From a virus, in the IMG/VR virus record IMGVR_UViG_3300021963_000431, positions 1 to 32,082 of that record: a DNA stretch of 32,082 bases; one strand, 5' to 3'. The translations under genes and the position numbers were made by a program. Positions 15,216 through 22,933 of this stretch are shown in pieces; positions within the stretch are counted from its first letter, which is position 1; each line of letters starts with the position of its first letter. Under the pieces are notes generated by a model that was not told the origin of the DNA, searched no databases, and saw nothing but the letters and a program-made list of their open reading frames with translations.

Positions 15216-16134
15216 ATTTACCGCTGTCGCATATTATGGCGGCATTCCTCCGAATAACAGTAATCCTGAAAAACCTCGAATCCTTGATAATTTTTGTCAA
15301 GGTGTAATTGCTTCAGGTGATACAGCTATTCAGCATAAAGCTATGACTGTTTTACCTTGTGATGTAGCACTTATACAAGGATTTGTTCACGAGCATGGAA
15401 AAAATGCACCTCATCTATTGTTAAGAAGACAAGCGATTGATTTACAAAAAAGAAATAACAAACGTAGTTTAATTGTTGATAGTAATTTATTTTTATATGC
15501 TGATCCAGGCAATACAAAAACTTATTTGAGGTATAGTTTTGACGGTGTTTTTCCAACTACTGGTTTTTATTTCGACAAAGATATAGATCCTGCTCGTTGG
15601 CAAAAAATTAGTCAAAGATTAAACTTAAATTTAAAACCTTGGAGAACACAAGGTGAAAATATTCTTATCTGTTTACAAAGAAACGGTGGTTGGTCAATGC
15701 AAGGTGTAAGCACTATTGAATGGCTCAATAAAACTATAGAACAAATTAGAACATATTCTAAAAAACGTCATATAGTTGTTAGAGGTCACCCAGGAGATAA
15801 AAAAACTCTCCAATCTTTAATGATTAATCATAAAAATGTATCAGTTAGTAGAAATGACAGACTAGTTGACGACCTAAGGAACTCATGGGCCACCGTAGTC
15901 TACAACAGCAGCCCTAGTGTAGCCAGTATCATCGAAGGAGTTCCGGCATTTTTAACAGATCCCCATCCAGAAAACAGTCAATCTTATGCAGTATCGAATA
16001 TTGGACTGGATCGTCTTGAAGATCCATTGCTACCTGATAGACAATCGTGGATAGAAAAACTATCTATGTGTCATTGGTCGTTCGATGAATTAAAATCTGG
16101 TGAAGCTTGGAGATTTTTTAGGCAATATATTTAA
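15208..16134 (+). CDS. KpsC/GT-B-like glycan enzyme, paralogue D
   Basis: Encodes 308 residues with an additional N-terminal half (VALIQGFVHEHG, LIVDSNLF) that resembles the start of paralogue E. The C-terminal part keeps HIVVRGHPGD, the R-x-HP type site of GT-B and Kdo-transferase-like proteins, then ATVVYNSSPSVASIIEGVPAF and a DRQSWIEKLSMCHWS end. It is thus closer to an active-enzyme pattern than A to C. It overlaps paralogue C by 8 bases and meets the leftward transferase at a shared TTTAAA holding both stops. Confidence 0.66.
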   Translation: MHKFTAVAYYGGIPPNNSNPEKPRILDNFCQGVIASGDTAIQHKAMTVLPCDVALIQGFVHEHGKNAPHLLLRRQAIDLQKRNNKRSLIVDSNLFLYADPGNTKTYLRYSFDGVFPTTGFYFDKDIDPARWQKISQRLNLNLKPWRTQGENILICLQRNGGWSMQGVSTIEWLNKTIEQIRTYSKKRHIVVRGHPGDKKTLQSLMINHKNVSVSRNDRLVDDLRNSWATVVYNSSPSVASIIEGVPAFLTDPHPENSQSYAVSNIGLDRLEDPLLPDRQSWIEKLSMCHWSFDELKSGEAWRFFRQYI

Positions 16135-16943
16135 ATTTGTTGCCAGTATGCTTCTTTTCTTTTAACTAAAAGATCAGTTCTTTTACTTTTTCCTAAATCT
16201 TTTCGACCGCCCTTAAGGTGATCAAGATACGCTCCCCAAAAACTGTTGATTAAGGGGTGACCTTCTCCTGTAACTAGACCTTCACTCCAATTCCATTGCT
16301 TGAGATGAGGAAATTTATGTCTAACAGCATCAAATACAAAACTATCATGCCATTCGTCTAGTAAAAATATGCCCGATTCGGCTTCATCATACATTCTTTG
16401 AAATTCTTTTAAGAAATTTTTAATTTCCGGTGAGTGTAACTTCATAGAATACAAGCCGCATTCTGAAAATTTGTTTTTTCTACCAAGAAAACACAAATCT
16501 TTGTCTAAAGGAACGTAAGATTTTAGTGTTTCTAAATTTATAGGACTATGACAGATAGTATCAGCGTCCATCCAGATTAAAATATCTGCATCAGTGGTTC
16601 TTGCACAGTCAAAGATGGCATAAACTTTATGTGCGAATCGTATGGCGTGCCATTTAAAACCTTTTCCGGCATCTTTTCTTTTAGATCTTACAGGATCTGA
16701 CGAAACATCGCCGTTGGCCTTTGGAACATTTCTCCACTTATCTTTAAATGCCATCAACTCTTTTACCTCTTCTAACCTTTTGAGGGTGATTTGATTATGA
16801 TCTGGCACTTGTGGATTGCATTCTTCTGGATAAAGATGTAACGTAACATCCTTTGGCCAATTTTTACAAAATGTATTGATCATCTGTTGACCGTATTTTT
16901 TAAGACCCGGCTCATTAAAGGTCGTTACCACTGCTATTTTCAT
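16131..16943 (-). CDS. GT-A glycosyltransferase (DxD)
   Basis: Encodes 270 residues from the ATG at 16943, which overlaps the stop of the upstream leftward gene (ATGA) and has GGAAG 8 bases before it; an earlier in-frame ATG at 17006 adds 21 residues inside that gene. It starts MKIAVVTTFN and has DILIWMDADT with D126-A127-D128 as metal and nucleotide site. FLLDEWHDSFVFDAV and GHPLINSFWG follow. The acceptor is unknown. It forms a two-gene leftward unit with a small Rossmann-like protein, inserted between paralogues D and E. Confidence 0.78.
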   Translation of the reverse strand: MKIAVVTTFNEPGLKKYGQQMINTFCKNWPKDVTLHLYPEECNPQVPDHNQITLKRLEEVKELMAFKDKWRNVPKANGDVSSDPVRSKRKDAGKGFKWHAIRFAHKVYAIFDCARTTDADILIWMDADTICHSPINLETLKSYVPLDKDLCFLGRKNKFSECGLYSMKLHSPEIKNFLKEFQRMYDEAESGIFLLDEWHDSFVFDAVRHKFPHLKQWNWSEGLVTGEGHPLINSFWGAYLDHLKGGRKDLGKSKRTDLLVKRKEAYWQQI

Positions 16944-17347
16944 TGCATCATCTTCCAACCGTGAAAAAATCCCATCTGTTCTACTGGCCTGTAATGAAAA
17001 TTCCATAAAAGTTTGGTTTTTTCTCTATCAACTAACTCGTTACCTTCAATTAGAATGAAAGGACGTGATCTCGACCATAAAGAAACACATTGATTTAAAT
17101 TATGTAACTGTAAAAGGTCTACCAATATTGCAGATGGATTACCTATCTGACCAATTTCTTGAAAATCTTGCCTATAGATTAAATTTCTTGTTCTAATTTC
17201 AGGCGGAACAGAGTTAACAACAAAAACTGTATCAAATATTTCTGTAAGTTCTTTAATCATGCCAAAGCCAGTCCCCAGGACCAACGCCGATTCTGGTTCT
17301 TTGATAAATTTGGTAATTCTTTTTGCAAATTTACTCATCGTAGACAT
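16940..17347 (-). CDS. small Rossmann-like protein, possible methyltransferase relative
   Basis: Encodes 135 residues; the second Met (17338) is an alternative start. A GxGxG-like turn ALVLGTGFGMIKEL is followed by a strand DTVFVVN, as in SAM-binding folds, but the later methyltransferase motifs are missing or too altered to recognise. A late-promoter TATAAATA sits 12 bases upstream on this strand. It is coupled to the DxD glycosyltransferase by ATGA. It may be a reduced methyltransferase or a binding subunit. Confidence 0.6.
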   Translation of the reverse strand: MSTMSKFAKRITKFIKEPESALVLGTGFGMIKELTEIFDTVFVVNSVPPEIRTRNLIYRQDFQEIGQIGNPSAILVDLLQLHNLNQCVSLWSRSRPFILIEGNELVDREKTKLLWNFHYRPVEQMGFFHGWKMMQ

Positions 17348-17353
17348 TAAATA
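17346..17353 (+). promoter_or_regulatory. putative late promoter (ATTAAATA), rightward
   Basis: ATTAAATA lies 21 bases before the ATG of paralogue E. The predicted leader contains AAGG 4 bases before the ATG. It overlaps the start of the leftward gene and faces its promoter. Confidence 0.5.
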
Positions 17354-17359
17354 CTCAGT

Positions 17360-17367
17360 TATTTATA
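17360..17367 (-). promoter_or_regulatory. T4-type late promoter (TATAAATA), leftward
   Basis: A perfect TATAAATA on the minus strand, 12 bases before the ATG at 17347. Predicted start near 17354 leaves a leader of about 7 bases. Confidence 0.75.
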
Positions 17368-17374
17368 AGGTCTT

Positions 17375-18211
17375 ATGAGATTCAAATTATATCGAGAATA
17401 CGGTGCTTTAAATAGTCCGTCAGTGTTCAATGCCGTTGAATTAGGTTTGAGAAATGCTGGTCATGAAATCGTCACTTCTGGTGAAGATATTGCAGTCATA
17501 TGGTCAGTTTTATGGCAGGGTCGCATGGCAAACAATCAAAAAATTTATCAAGAAGCACGACGTCAAGCAAAGCCGATACTAATAATAGAAGTAGGTAACT
17601 TGAAAAGAAATCATACCTGGAGAATAAGTTTAGACCATATCAATGGTCTAGGCAAATTTGCTAATTCTGGCGAGTTAGACCCAGATAGACCAAAAAAACT
17701 AGGGGTTAAATTAGAACCGATCAAAGAAATAAGAAGACCAGAAATCCTAATAGCCACACAACATCAGGCTAGTCTTCAGTGGCAGGGGATGCCTAATATG
17801 GCGACATGGACTAAAGACATTGTTTATAAATTACAAGAGTATACTAGGCGAAAAATCATAATAAGACCACATCCAAGATCCCCATTTAGAATAGATTTGC
17901 CTGGGACTGTTATGGAAAGTCCTCAAAAAATTCTTGGGTCATACGATGACTTCAATATCAATTACAACTATCATTGTGTAGTAAACTATAACAGCGGACC
18001 AGCTGTTCAAGCTGCTATTCACGGTGTTCCTATCATCTGTGACAAATCCAGTTTGGCCGGTGATTTAGGCGAAAAAATAGAAAATATTGAAAACGCCAAA
18101 CTCCCAGACAGAAGCGATTGGTTTCTTAAATTGTGCCACACCGAATGGACGGTAGACGAAATTCAACAAGGCATTCCGTTTTCTCGCCTAATACCTAAAA
18201 TCTCTGGTTGA
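17375..18211 (+). CDS. KpsC/GT-B-like glycan enzyme, paralogue E
   Basis: Encodes 278 residues. The first half (IAVIWSVLWQGRM, PILIIEVGN) aligns with the start of paralogue D, and the second half has KIIIRPHPRS, the canonical R-x-HP site, then HCVVNYNSGPAVQAAIHGVPII and a DRSDWFLKLCHTEWT end. A middle DLPGTVMESP segment is unlike its relatives. Of the five it looks most like an ordinary GT-B or Kdo-transferase-type enzyme. It has its own late promoter and ends just before the sigma70 promoter of the UvsW module. Confidence 0.68.
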   Translation: MRFKLYREYGALNSPSVFNAVELGLRNAGHEIVTSGEDIAVIWSVLWQGRMANNQKIYQEARRQAKPILIIEVGNLKRNHTWRISLDHINGLGKFANSGELDPDRPKKLGVKLEPIKEIRRPEILIATQHQASLQWQGMPNMATWTKDIVYKLQEYTRRKIIIRPHPRSPFRIDLPGTVMESPQKILGSYDDFNINYNYHCVVNYNSGPAVQAAIHGVPIICDKSSLAGDLGEKIENIENAKLPDRSDWFLKLCHTEWTVDEIQQGIPFSRLIPKISG

Positions 18212-18236
18212 CTTTGTATCTAACAAAGTTTATAAT
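18208..18236 (+). promoter_or_regulatory. sigma70 promoter of the UvsW module
   Basis: TTGACT (18208-18213), 17 bases, then TATAAT (18231-18236): near-perfect host vegetative consensus. The ATG at 18243 is 6 bases past the -10 box, so the mRNA should begin at or beside the start codon. No ribosome site is present. Confidence 0.85.
18211..18229 (+). promoter_or_regulatory. inverted repeat in the promoter spacer, possible operator
   Basis: ACTTTGT and ACAAAGT flank ATCTA as a perfect 7-bp inverted repeat between the -35 and -10 boxes, the classic place for a repressor site. An mRNA role is unlikely because the site lies upstream of the predicted start. Confidence 0.5.
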
Positions 18237-18242
18237 ACAAAT

Positions 18243-19418
18243 ATGACATCATCTGGATTCATTGAAGACATTTTTTCGGAGTTTGCTCGATTCGTCGATC
18301 TTCGAGCAATCGCTGTCCAACGACAGGACTTATCGGTAATAGAAAGTTTTTCTATTACGATTTCTCATGGAAATCAACTCACAGAAAATCAAGCTAAATT
18401 CATTCTAAAATTACTGCACAAATACCGAAATATTTGTCAGCTATCAGGTTTTGACTATTTTGATGCTTTAGAAAATCCATCGTGGAAAACTAATTTTAGA
18501 ACTCTCGATTACTCTAAAAAGATTTTTGTCGAGAAAGATGAAAATGAAAAACTATTTGTCTGTGCGAAGTTTCCATACCAGCTAAAAAAGCAAGTAGATG
18601 AGGAAATTTCCGTCAATTCTTATAGCACATGGGATAGTGAAAGAAAGATTAGAAAGTTTACAGTTGATGATCATAATATCATTCAGCTATACGAATTTGC
18701 CAAAAATAATGAATTTGAAATCGAAGAAAGTTTTTTAAACTTAGTTTCTCAAGTTGAAGAAATTTGGCAAAATTATGAAAAAATTTCGCCGTATTCTTCT
18801 ATCGTCAACGGCAAGGTGGAATTGCATAATGCGCCGGCAGATGCTGTAGATTACTGGAACAAAAACAAAACTGATCAACTGTTTAATGATCTGCTGCTGG
18901 CTAAAGACATGGGATATATCTTGTCAAAAAATCCAGAAAATTCCATCGAAAAAATCGCCAGTTCTGATTCTAATTCTTTCTGGGTTAAAACTAATAAAGA
19001 ATTTTTAGAAATTTGTAAACAAGTTGACGGAAGAGTTTGTGTAGTATTAGATCGCGTTGGTAGAACTTTAGAGTGGTTGGAAAAATTCACGTCGGATATC
19101 GAAGAAGTTGGGATTCCAAGAGCTGAAATTAAGGTTTGTTTCCGTGCAGACAAAACAGAAAATCCAGAATTGAATTCGTGGATTAAAGAAAACGGTTTCG
19201 GCGGAAAAGTCGATAACGGAAAAATTTTAATCTTTAATCACAAACCTGCCAAGTGGTTGTTTAAAGAATCAGATTCTGTTAAAATATTAGCAAGTAACAA
19301 TTTATATCCATCGACTAACCAAATTTCTAGAGATTGGTTTAATAGTCATCCTTGTGTTATCTATATAGGAGATATAAAGCCATCTCAGGATAAGGAACAA
19401 AAAATTGTCAACCTGTAA
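18243..19418 (+). CDS. HARP-like domain protein coupled to UvsW
   Basis: Encodes 391 residues with no signal peptide. Residues 90-160 (FVCAKFPYQLKKQ, TWDSERKIRKF, NIIQLYEFAKNNEFEIE) follow the pattern of HARP-like domains in SNF2-type annealing helicases: aromatic-Pro-Tyr, Trp-Asp-x-x-x-Lys, then a helix. The remaining 200 residues include a Rossmann-like segment near RVCVVLDRVGRTLEWLEKF and end near LYPSTNQIS; no helicase motifs are seen. The gene overlaps uvsW by 14 bases, so the products may act together at branched DNA. The HARP resemblance is by eye and moderate. Confidence 0.68.
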   Translation: MTSSGFIEDIFSEFARFVDLRAIAVQRQDLSVIESFSITISHGNQLTENQAKFILKLLHKYRNICQLSGFDYFDALENPSWKTNFRTLDYSKKIFVEKDENEKLFVCAKFPYQLKKQVDEEISVNSYSTWDSERKIRKFTVDDHNIIQLYEFAKNNEFEIEESFLNLVSQVEEIWQNYEKISPYSSIVNGKVELHNAPADAVDYWNKNKTDQLFNDLLLAKDMGYILSKNPENSIEKIASSDSNSFWVKTNKEFLEICKQVDGRVCVVLDRVGRTLEWLEKFTSDIEEVGIPRAEIKVCFRADKTENPELNSWIKENGFGGKVDNGKILIFNHKPAKWLFKESDSVKILASNNLYPSTNQISRDWFNSHPCVIYIGDIKPSQDKEQKIVNL

Positions 19419-20859
19419 ATTAATTATAAAAGACGAAGTCAATATTAAGGTAGACGGACTTAGCGTTGAAACAAGACGTAAGATAGTTAACGCACTCAAA
19501 TACGATCTTCCTTACGCTCGCCATATGCCTGCTTACAAATTAGGTCGGTGGGACGGAACTAAGACATTCTTTGGCATCGGTGGCACAGGATATCTAGCAC
19601 ACCTAGATGTTATACTTCCTATTATCGAAGACTCTGGTTACGACATTGATGTTGACGATTTAAGGCAGCATCAGTCATTTAAATTTTCCCCTATAGGAGA
19701 AAATTATTGGGCCGATCAAGGTAAGACTTGGCCTAAGGGTCATCCGGAAGCCGGTAAGCCTATCGTGTTGCGAGACTATCAATATGATGTTGTTAATAAG
19801 TTTTTAGAGAATCCACAATCGTTACAGGAGGTAGCTACTGGTGCAGGTAAAACTATTACTACGGCGACGTTATCGCATCTTTGTGAACCGTATGGTCGCA
19901 CGATGGTTATTGTTCCGAATAAATCGCTTGTTGTTCAAACTGAAGAAGACTACAAAAATTTAGGATTAGATGTAGGTGTATATTTCGGTGATCGAAAAGA
20001 ATTAAACAAAACCCATACAATCTGCACTTGGCAAAGTCTTAACGTATTAGAAAAGAAAAGCTATGATTCTGATACACTAACACTAGCAGAGTTTTGTGAA
20101 GGAGTTTGTGCAATCATTATTGACGAAGTCCATCAAGCTAAAGCAGATGTATTGATGAGACTGGCTACTTTAAATTTTCGTAACTGTGCTATTCGATGGG
20201 GATTAACTGGAACTATACCTAAAGAAAAATGGGAGTTTCAAAGTTTGCTTGCCAGCATTGGACCAGTGATCAATCAAGTTTCGGCACATGATTTACAGCA
20301 GAAGGATGTGTTGGCAAGATTAGATATACAAATTCTACAAACCAACGACATTCAAGTATTTAGAACGTATGCTGAAGAATACACCTGGTTAGTTACAGAT
20401 GATACTCGCTTAGATTGGATATCTAATAAAATACAAACGATAGGTAGCACAGGAAATACATTGGTATTAGTTAATAGAATTGATACAGGTAATAAACTGA
20501 TTAAAAGGATTCCAGATGCAGTTTTTATCAGTGGTGCTGTTAAATTAGATGACAGGAAAGAAGAGTATGACGAAATTAAAACTAGTGATAACAAGATTAT
20601 TGTGGCGACTTACGGTGTGGCCGCTGTGGGTATTAATATTCCAAGGATTTTTAATCTGGTTCTTCTTGAGCCCGGAAAGAGCTTTGTCCGCGTTATCCAG
20701 AGCATTGGACGAGGCATTAGAAAAGCGGAAGATAAAGACTTCGTCCAAATCTGGGATATCACATCTTCCTGCAAATACGCCAAGCGCCATCTCACTGAAC
20801 GCAAGAAGTATTACAAGGAAGCGAAATATCCATTTACACTAACTAAGGTCAATACATGA
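19405..20859 (+). CDS. uvsW: UvsW-type DNA/RNA helicase
   Basis: Encodes 484 residues; T4 UvsW has 587 in older counts and about 500 in processed form. It is an SF2 helicase that regresses forks and unwinds R-loops. An N-terminal domain (about 1-100, with ARHMPAYKLGRWDG) precedes the motor. Motif I is ATGAGKT (144-150), motif II DEVH (240-243), motif III LTGT near 268, and motif VI QSIGRGIRKA near 447. The start is a TTG with AAGGA 8 bases upstream, inside the previous gene; no ATG lies nearby. It overlaps the FkbM gene by ATGA. Confidence 0.93.
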   Translation: MSTCKLIIKDEVNIKVDGLSVETRRKIVNALKYDLPYARHMPAYKLGRWDGTKTFFGIGGTGYLAHLDVILPIIEDSGYDIDVDDLRQHQSFKFSPIGENYWADQGKTWPKGHPEAGKPIVLRDYQYDVVNKFLENPQSLQEVATGAGKTITTATLSHLCEPYGRTMVIVPNKSLVVQTEEDYKNLGLDVGVYFGDRKELNKTHTICTWQSLNVLEKKSYDSDTLTLAEFCEGVCAIIIDEVHQAKADVLMRLATLNFRNCAIRWGLTGTIPKEKWEFQSLLASIGPVINQVSAHDLQQKDVLARLDIQILQTNDIQVFRTYAEEYTWLVTDDTRLDWISNKIQTIGSTGNTLVLVNRIDTGNKLIKRIPDAVFISGAVKLDDRKEEYDEIKTSDNKIIVATYGVAAVGINIPRIFNLVLLEPGKSFVRVIQSIGRGIRKAEDKDFVQIWDITSSCKYAKRHLTERKKYYKEAKYPFTLTKVNT

Positions 20860-21428
20860 GCGAAAGAAAGATAAGAGAATGGGCATTTCCTTTTTTAAAA
20901 AGCAAAAGGACATATATTGATATCGGTGCGTATATCGGTGAAACATCTCTTCCTTTTTTAAACGATTTTGAAACAGTCATAGCATTTGAACCTAATCCGA
21001 ATAGTTTTAATATACTAAAAGAAAATAAAAAAATACAAACATATAATGTTGCATTGGGAAAAGAAGAACACAAAACTAATTTGATAGTTCCTACAGGTCA
21101 GCCAGCATCCGACGGTTCGATTGCTATTAGAAGAAACTTGAACTGGACAGGTGATATCTTCGAAGTCGAAGTTAAAAGACTAGACGATTTTAATTTTACC
21201 GATGTTGATTTTATAAAGATTGACGTAGAGGAAGGCGAGCAAGAAGTTATTATGGGCTCACTAGAAACTATTAAAAAATACGAACCTGTAATTATGTTCG
21301 AAAACAAAAGGAACGAAAACGATATTATTATACTTTGGCTTCAAAGTTTAGGTTATACTCTAATAAAGCATAAAAGTGATACAGTAGCATTCAAGGAAAA
21401 CAACAATGAAAATTTTAACACTCAATAA
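20856..21428 (+). CDS. FkbM-family methyltransferase
   Basis: Encodes 190 residues. Motif I is YIDIGAYIGETSLPF, the acidic end of the next strand is AFEPNPNSF, and the family signature is FIKIDVEEGEQEVIMG. FkbM enzymes O-methylate sugars and other hydroxyl groups. The gene begins inside the uvsW stop (ATGA) and its end overlaps the next gene by 23 bases. It opens the second glycan island, and methylating a phage or host sugar is a fair inference. Confidence 0.88.
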   Translation: MSERKIREWAFPFLKSKRTYIDIGAYIGETSLPFLNDFETVIAFEPNPNSFNILKENKKIQTYNVALGKEEHKTNLIVPTGQPASDGSIAIRRNLNWTGDIFEVEVKRLDDFNFTDVDFIKIDVEEGEQEVIMGSLETIKKYEPVIMFENKRNENDIIILWLQSLGYTLIKHKSDTVAFKENNNENFNTQ

Positions 21429-21912
21429 CACAGCATTTGATTTAAATGATTTACCAGAAGAGGTAGATGAAGATACTAGATTTTCTGTATTAGACAATTC
21501 TAATCCAGCAGAGCCGGACTTTTTCTTCATGCCGCTTATATTCCTAGAATCATTTAATAGTCCTGCTATTCTTCTTAATATCGGAGGACACGAAGTTCAA
21601 ATGCCTTTAGATTGGTGCATGGTAGTAGGAGACAAAGACTGCGGATTAGACCCAGAAGTATTGCCGTTGACCAGCATTAATGAACGAGGATTTGATGCTC
21701 TTATCTTTAATCCTATCAAAGGTTTCAAGGCTGATTATGCTCCTATTGAAATCGTAAATATCTATCAGGATGTTCGTTGGTATTTTCCAAAAATGAAAAA
21801 TGGACAATTACTAACTGTTCCGTTAGCTGAAGGAGTAAATCCTCCATGTGCATTTTTTGTGAAAGAAATTAGTCGTCAAAGTGAAGTTTTGCAATTACAT
21901 AAATTAGTATAA
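21406..21912 (+). CDS. conserved protein of unknown function
   Basis: Encodes 168 residues with an acidic first 40 and a hydrophobic, strand-rich rest. Notable segments are FFFMPLIFLESF, MPLDWCMVVGD, FDALIFNPIKGF, YQDVRWYFPKM and PPCAFFVKEISRQSEV. I recall similar sequences in marine T4-like phages, where no function is assigned. There is no membrane segment or catalytic motif. It overlaps both neighbours, so it belongs to the uvsW-FkbM-cupin unit. Confidence 0.72.
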   Translation: MKILTLNNTAFDLNDLPEEVDEDTRFSVLDNSNPAEPDFFFMPLIFLESFNSPAILLNIGGHEVQMPLDWCMVVGDKDCGLDPEVLPLTSINERGFDALIFNPIKGFKADYAPIEIVNIYQDVRWYFPKMKNGQLLTVPLAEGVNPPCAFFVKEISRQSEVLQLHKLV

Positions 21913-22145
21913 TGCCATTAGACAGTCTGATGTGGAACAATGAAGATTTCAAACGTCGGTGTATAGGATGGAAATTAAAATTTAGTATTTGGCCTCGGAG
22001 ATGTTTTTACACAGGTAAATATCTTTGGTTAAAAAGAGCGTATCTCGGAATAGGTATGATATGTGGACCAGGAGAGCCTGTATTTGAATATCGATGGTGT
22101 GAAAGACGAGAATACTTATTTTTAAAAATTAAAGGAATAATATGA
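21912..22145 (+). CDS. small aromatic- and Arg-rich protein
   Basis: Encodes 77 residues, basic, with many Trp, Tyr, Phe and Arg and five Cys (CIG, RRCF, MICG, RWCE). It starts one base into the previous gene's stop (TAATG) and ends by ATGA in the cupin gene. Cys spacing is too wide for a clear zinc finger. No family is recognised. The compact overlaps at both ends argue that it is a real coupled gene. Confidence 0.62.
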   Translation: MPLDSLMWNNEDFKRRCIGWKLKFSIWPRRCFYTGKYLWLKRAYLGIGMICGPGEPVFEYRWCERREYLFLKIKGII

Positions 22146-22486
22146 AAGCTGGAAAAGTATGGGGACAAACAGAATTGCTTGAAGCAAACGGTGTATTAGA
22201 GTTTCATAGAATTGAAGCCAAAGCCGGTGGGGTTTGTTCTAAACACAAACATAAATTTAAGTGGAACGGATTCTTCGTAGAATCTGGAAAAATGATTATT
22301 CGTGTGTGGAAAAATAATTACGATCTTGTTGACGAAACAATTTTAGAAGCAGGTCAGTATACAAAAGTCGCTCCAGGCGAATACCATCAGTTCGAAGCCA
22401 TAGAAGATACTGTAGCTTTTGAATTATATTGGGCAGAATTTGATCACGAAGATATCGAACGTGAAACTGTAGGATTTTCTAAGTAA
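22142..22486 (+). CDS. cupin-domain protein
   Basis: Encodes 114 residues, a single cupin barrel. Metal ligands appear in SKHKHKFKW and in EYHQFEA, with the glycine-rich turn LEAGQYTKVAPGE between them. The end HEDIERETVG resembles the EEDIERK end of the cupin in the fusion protein at 11130. Such cupins include type II mannose-6-phosphate isomerases and sugar epimerases. A sugar-phosphate isomerisation role is inferred. It closes the rightward unit and converges with the GDPD-like gene. Confidence 0.82.
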   Translation: MKAGKVWGQTELLEANGVLEFHRIEAKAGGVCSKHKHKFKWNGFFVESGKMIIRVWKNNYDLVDETILEAGQYTKVAPGEYHQFEAIEDTVAFELYWAEFDHEDIERETVGFSK

Positions 22487-22933
22487 TTAATCTTGTTCTA
22501 AGATTTCTTTGACTTTGTATGGGTAGTCTGTGCAAATTCCAAAGACCATCGACGAAGGAAAGTTTCCGTCGGCATTCATCCAACAAGCGACACTCTTACG
22601 CCCTAGAGAGTGTCCTTCATAGGTCCAGATAAATCCTTTACTAGTAATAGTTCGATGATCCTCTTGATGCCAAAAACAATGAATTCCTTGTTCTAACATA
22701 AATTCTAACGCAGCAAGATTTTTTGCATGACACCACAAATGTTTATTCTTTAAAAATTGCATAGTAACTTGATGCTGTCCGTAGTCGTGTCCTAACAAAA
22801 TTTTATTATCGATAACCCAGACATCGATTTCAACATCAAATCCTTGTTTTATAGCTTCTAAAATATATTCGGGATTGTTTTCAGATCCTGGATTTGGCCC
22901 GCTTATATTTCCTCTGTGACTAATTATTATCAT
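22487..22933 (-). CDS. compact glycerophosphodiester phosphodiesterase-like protein
   Basis: Encodes 148 residues; typical GDPD enzymes have about 240. Catalytic positions are kept: H6-R7 in SHRG, E18, E35 and D37 in DVEIDVW, and H49-D50 in LLGHD. The end has VFGICTDYP, matching the TDxP close of the barrel. A middle part of the TIM barrel is shortened. These enzymes cleave glycerophosphodiesters to glycerol-3-phosphate and an alcohol. It is the last gene of the leftward glycan operon (ATGA overlap), so it may trim a glycerophosphate or related diester. Confidence 0.78.
   Translation of the reverse strand: MIIISHRGNISGPNPGSENNPEYILEAIKQGFDVEIDVWVIDNKILLGHDYGQHQVTMQFLKNKHLWCHAKNLAALEFMLEQGIHCFWHQEDHRTITSKGFIWTYEGHSLGRKSVACWMNADGNFPSSMVFGICTDYPYKVKEILEQD

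Noticed and set aside
16121-16144. GGCAA/TTGCC inverted repeat between convergent genes
   Set aside because: Five pairs with a 14-base loop and no T run; probably chance.
22489-22505. AATCTT-GTTCT-AAGATT hairpin at the convergent junction
   Set aside because: The stem is short and almost all A-T with a broken T run; too weak to call a terminator.
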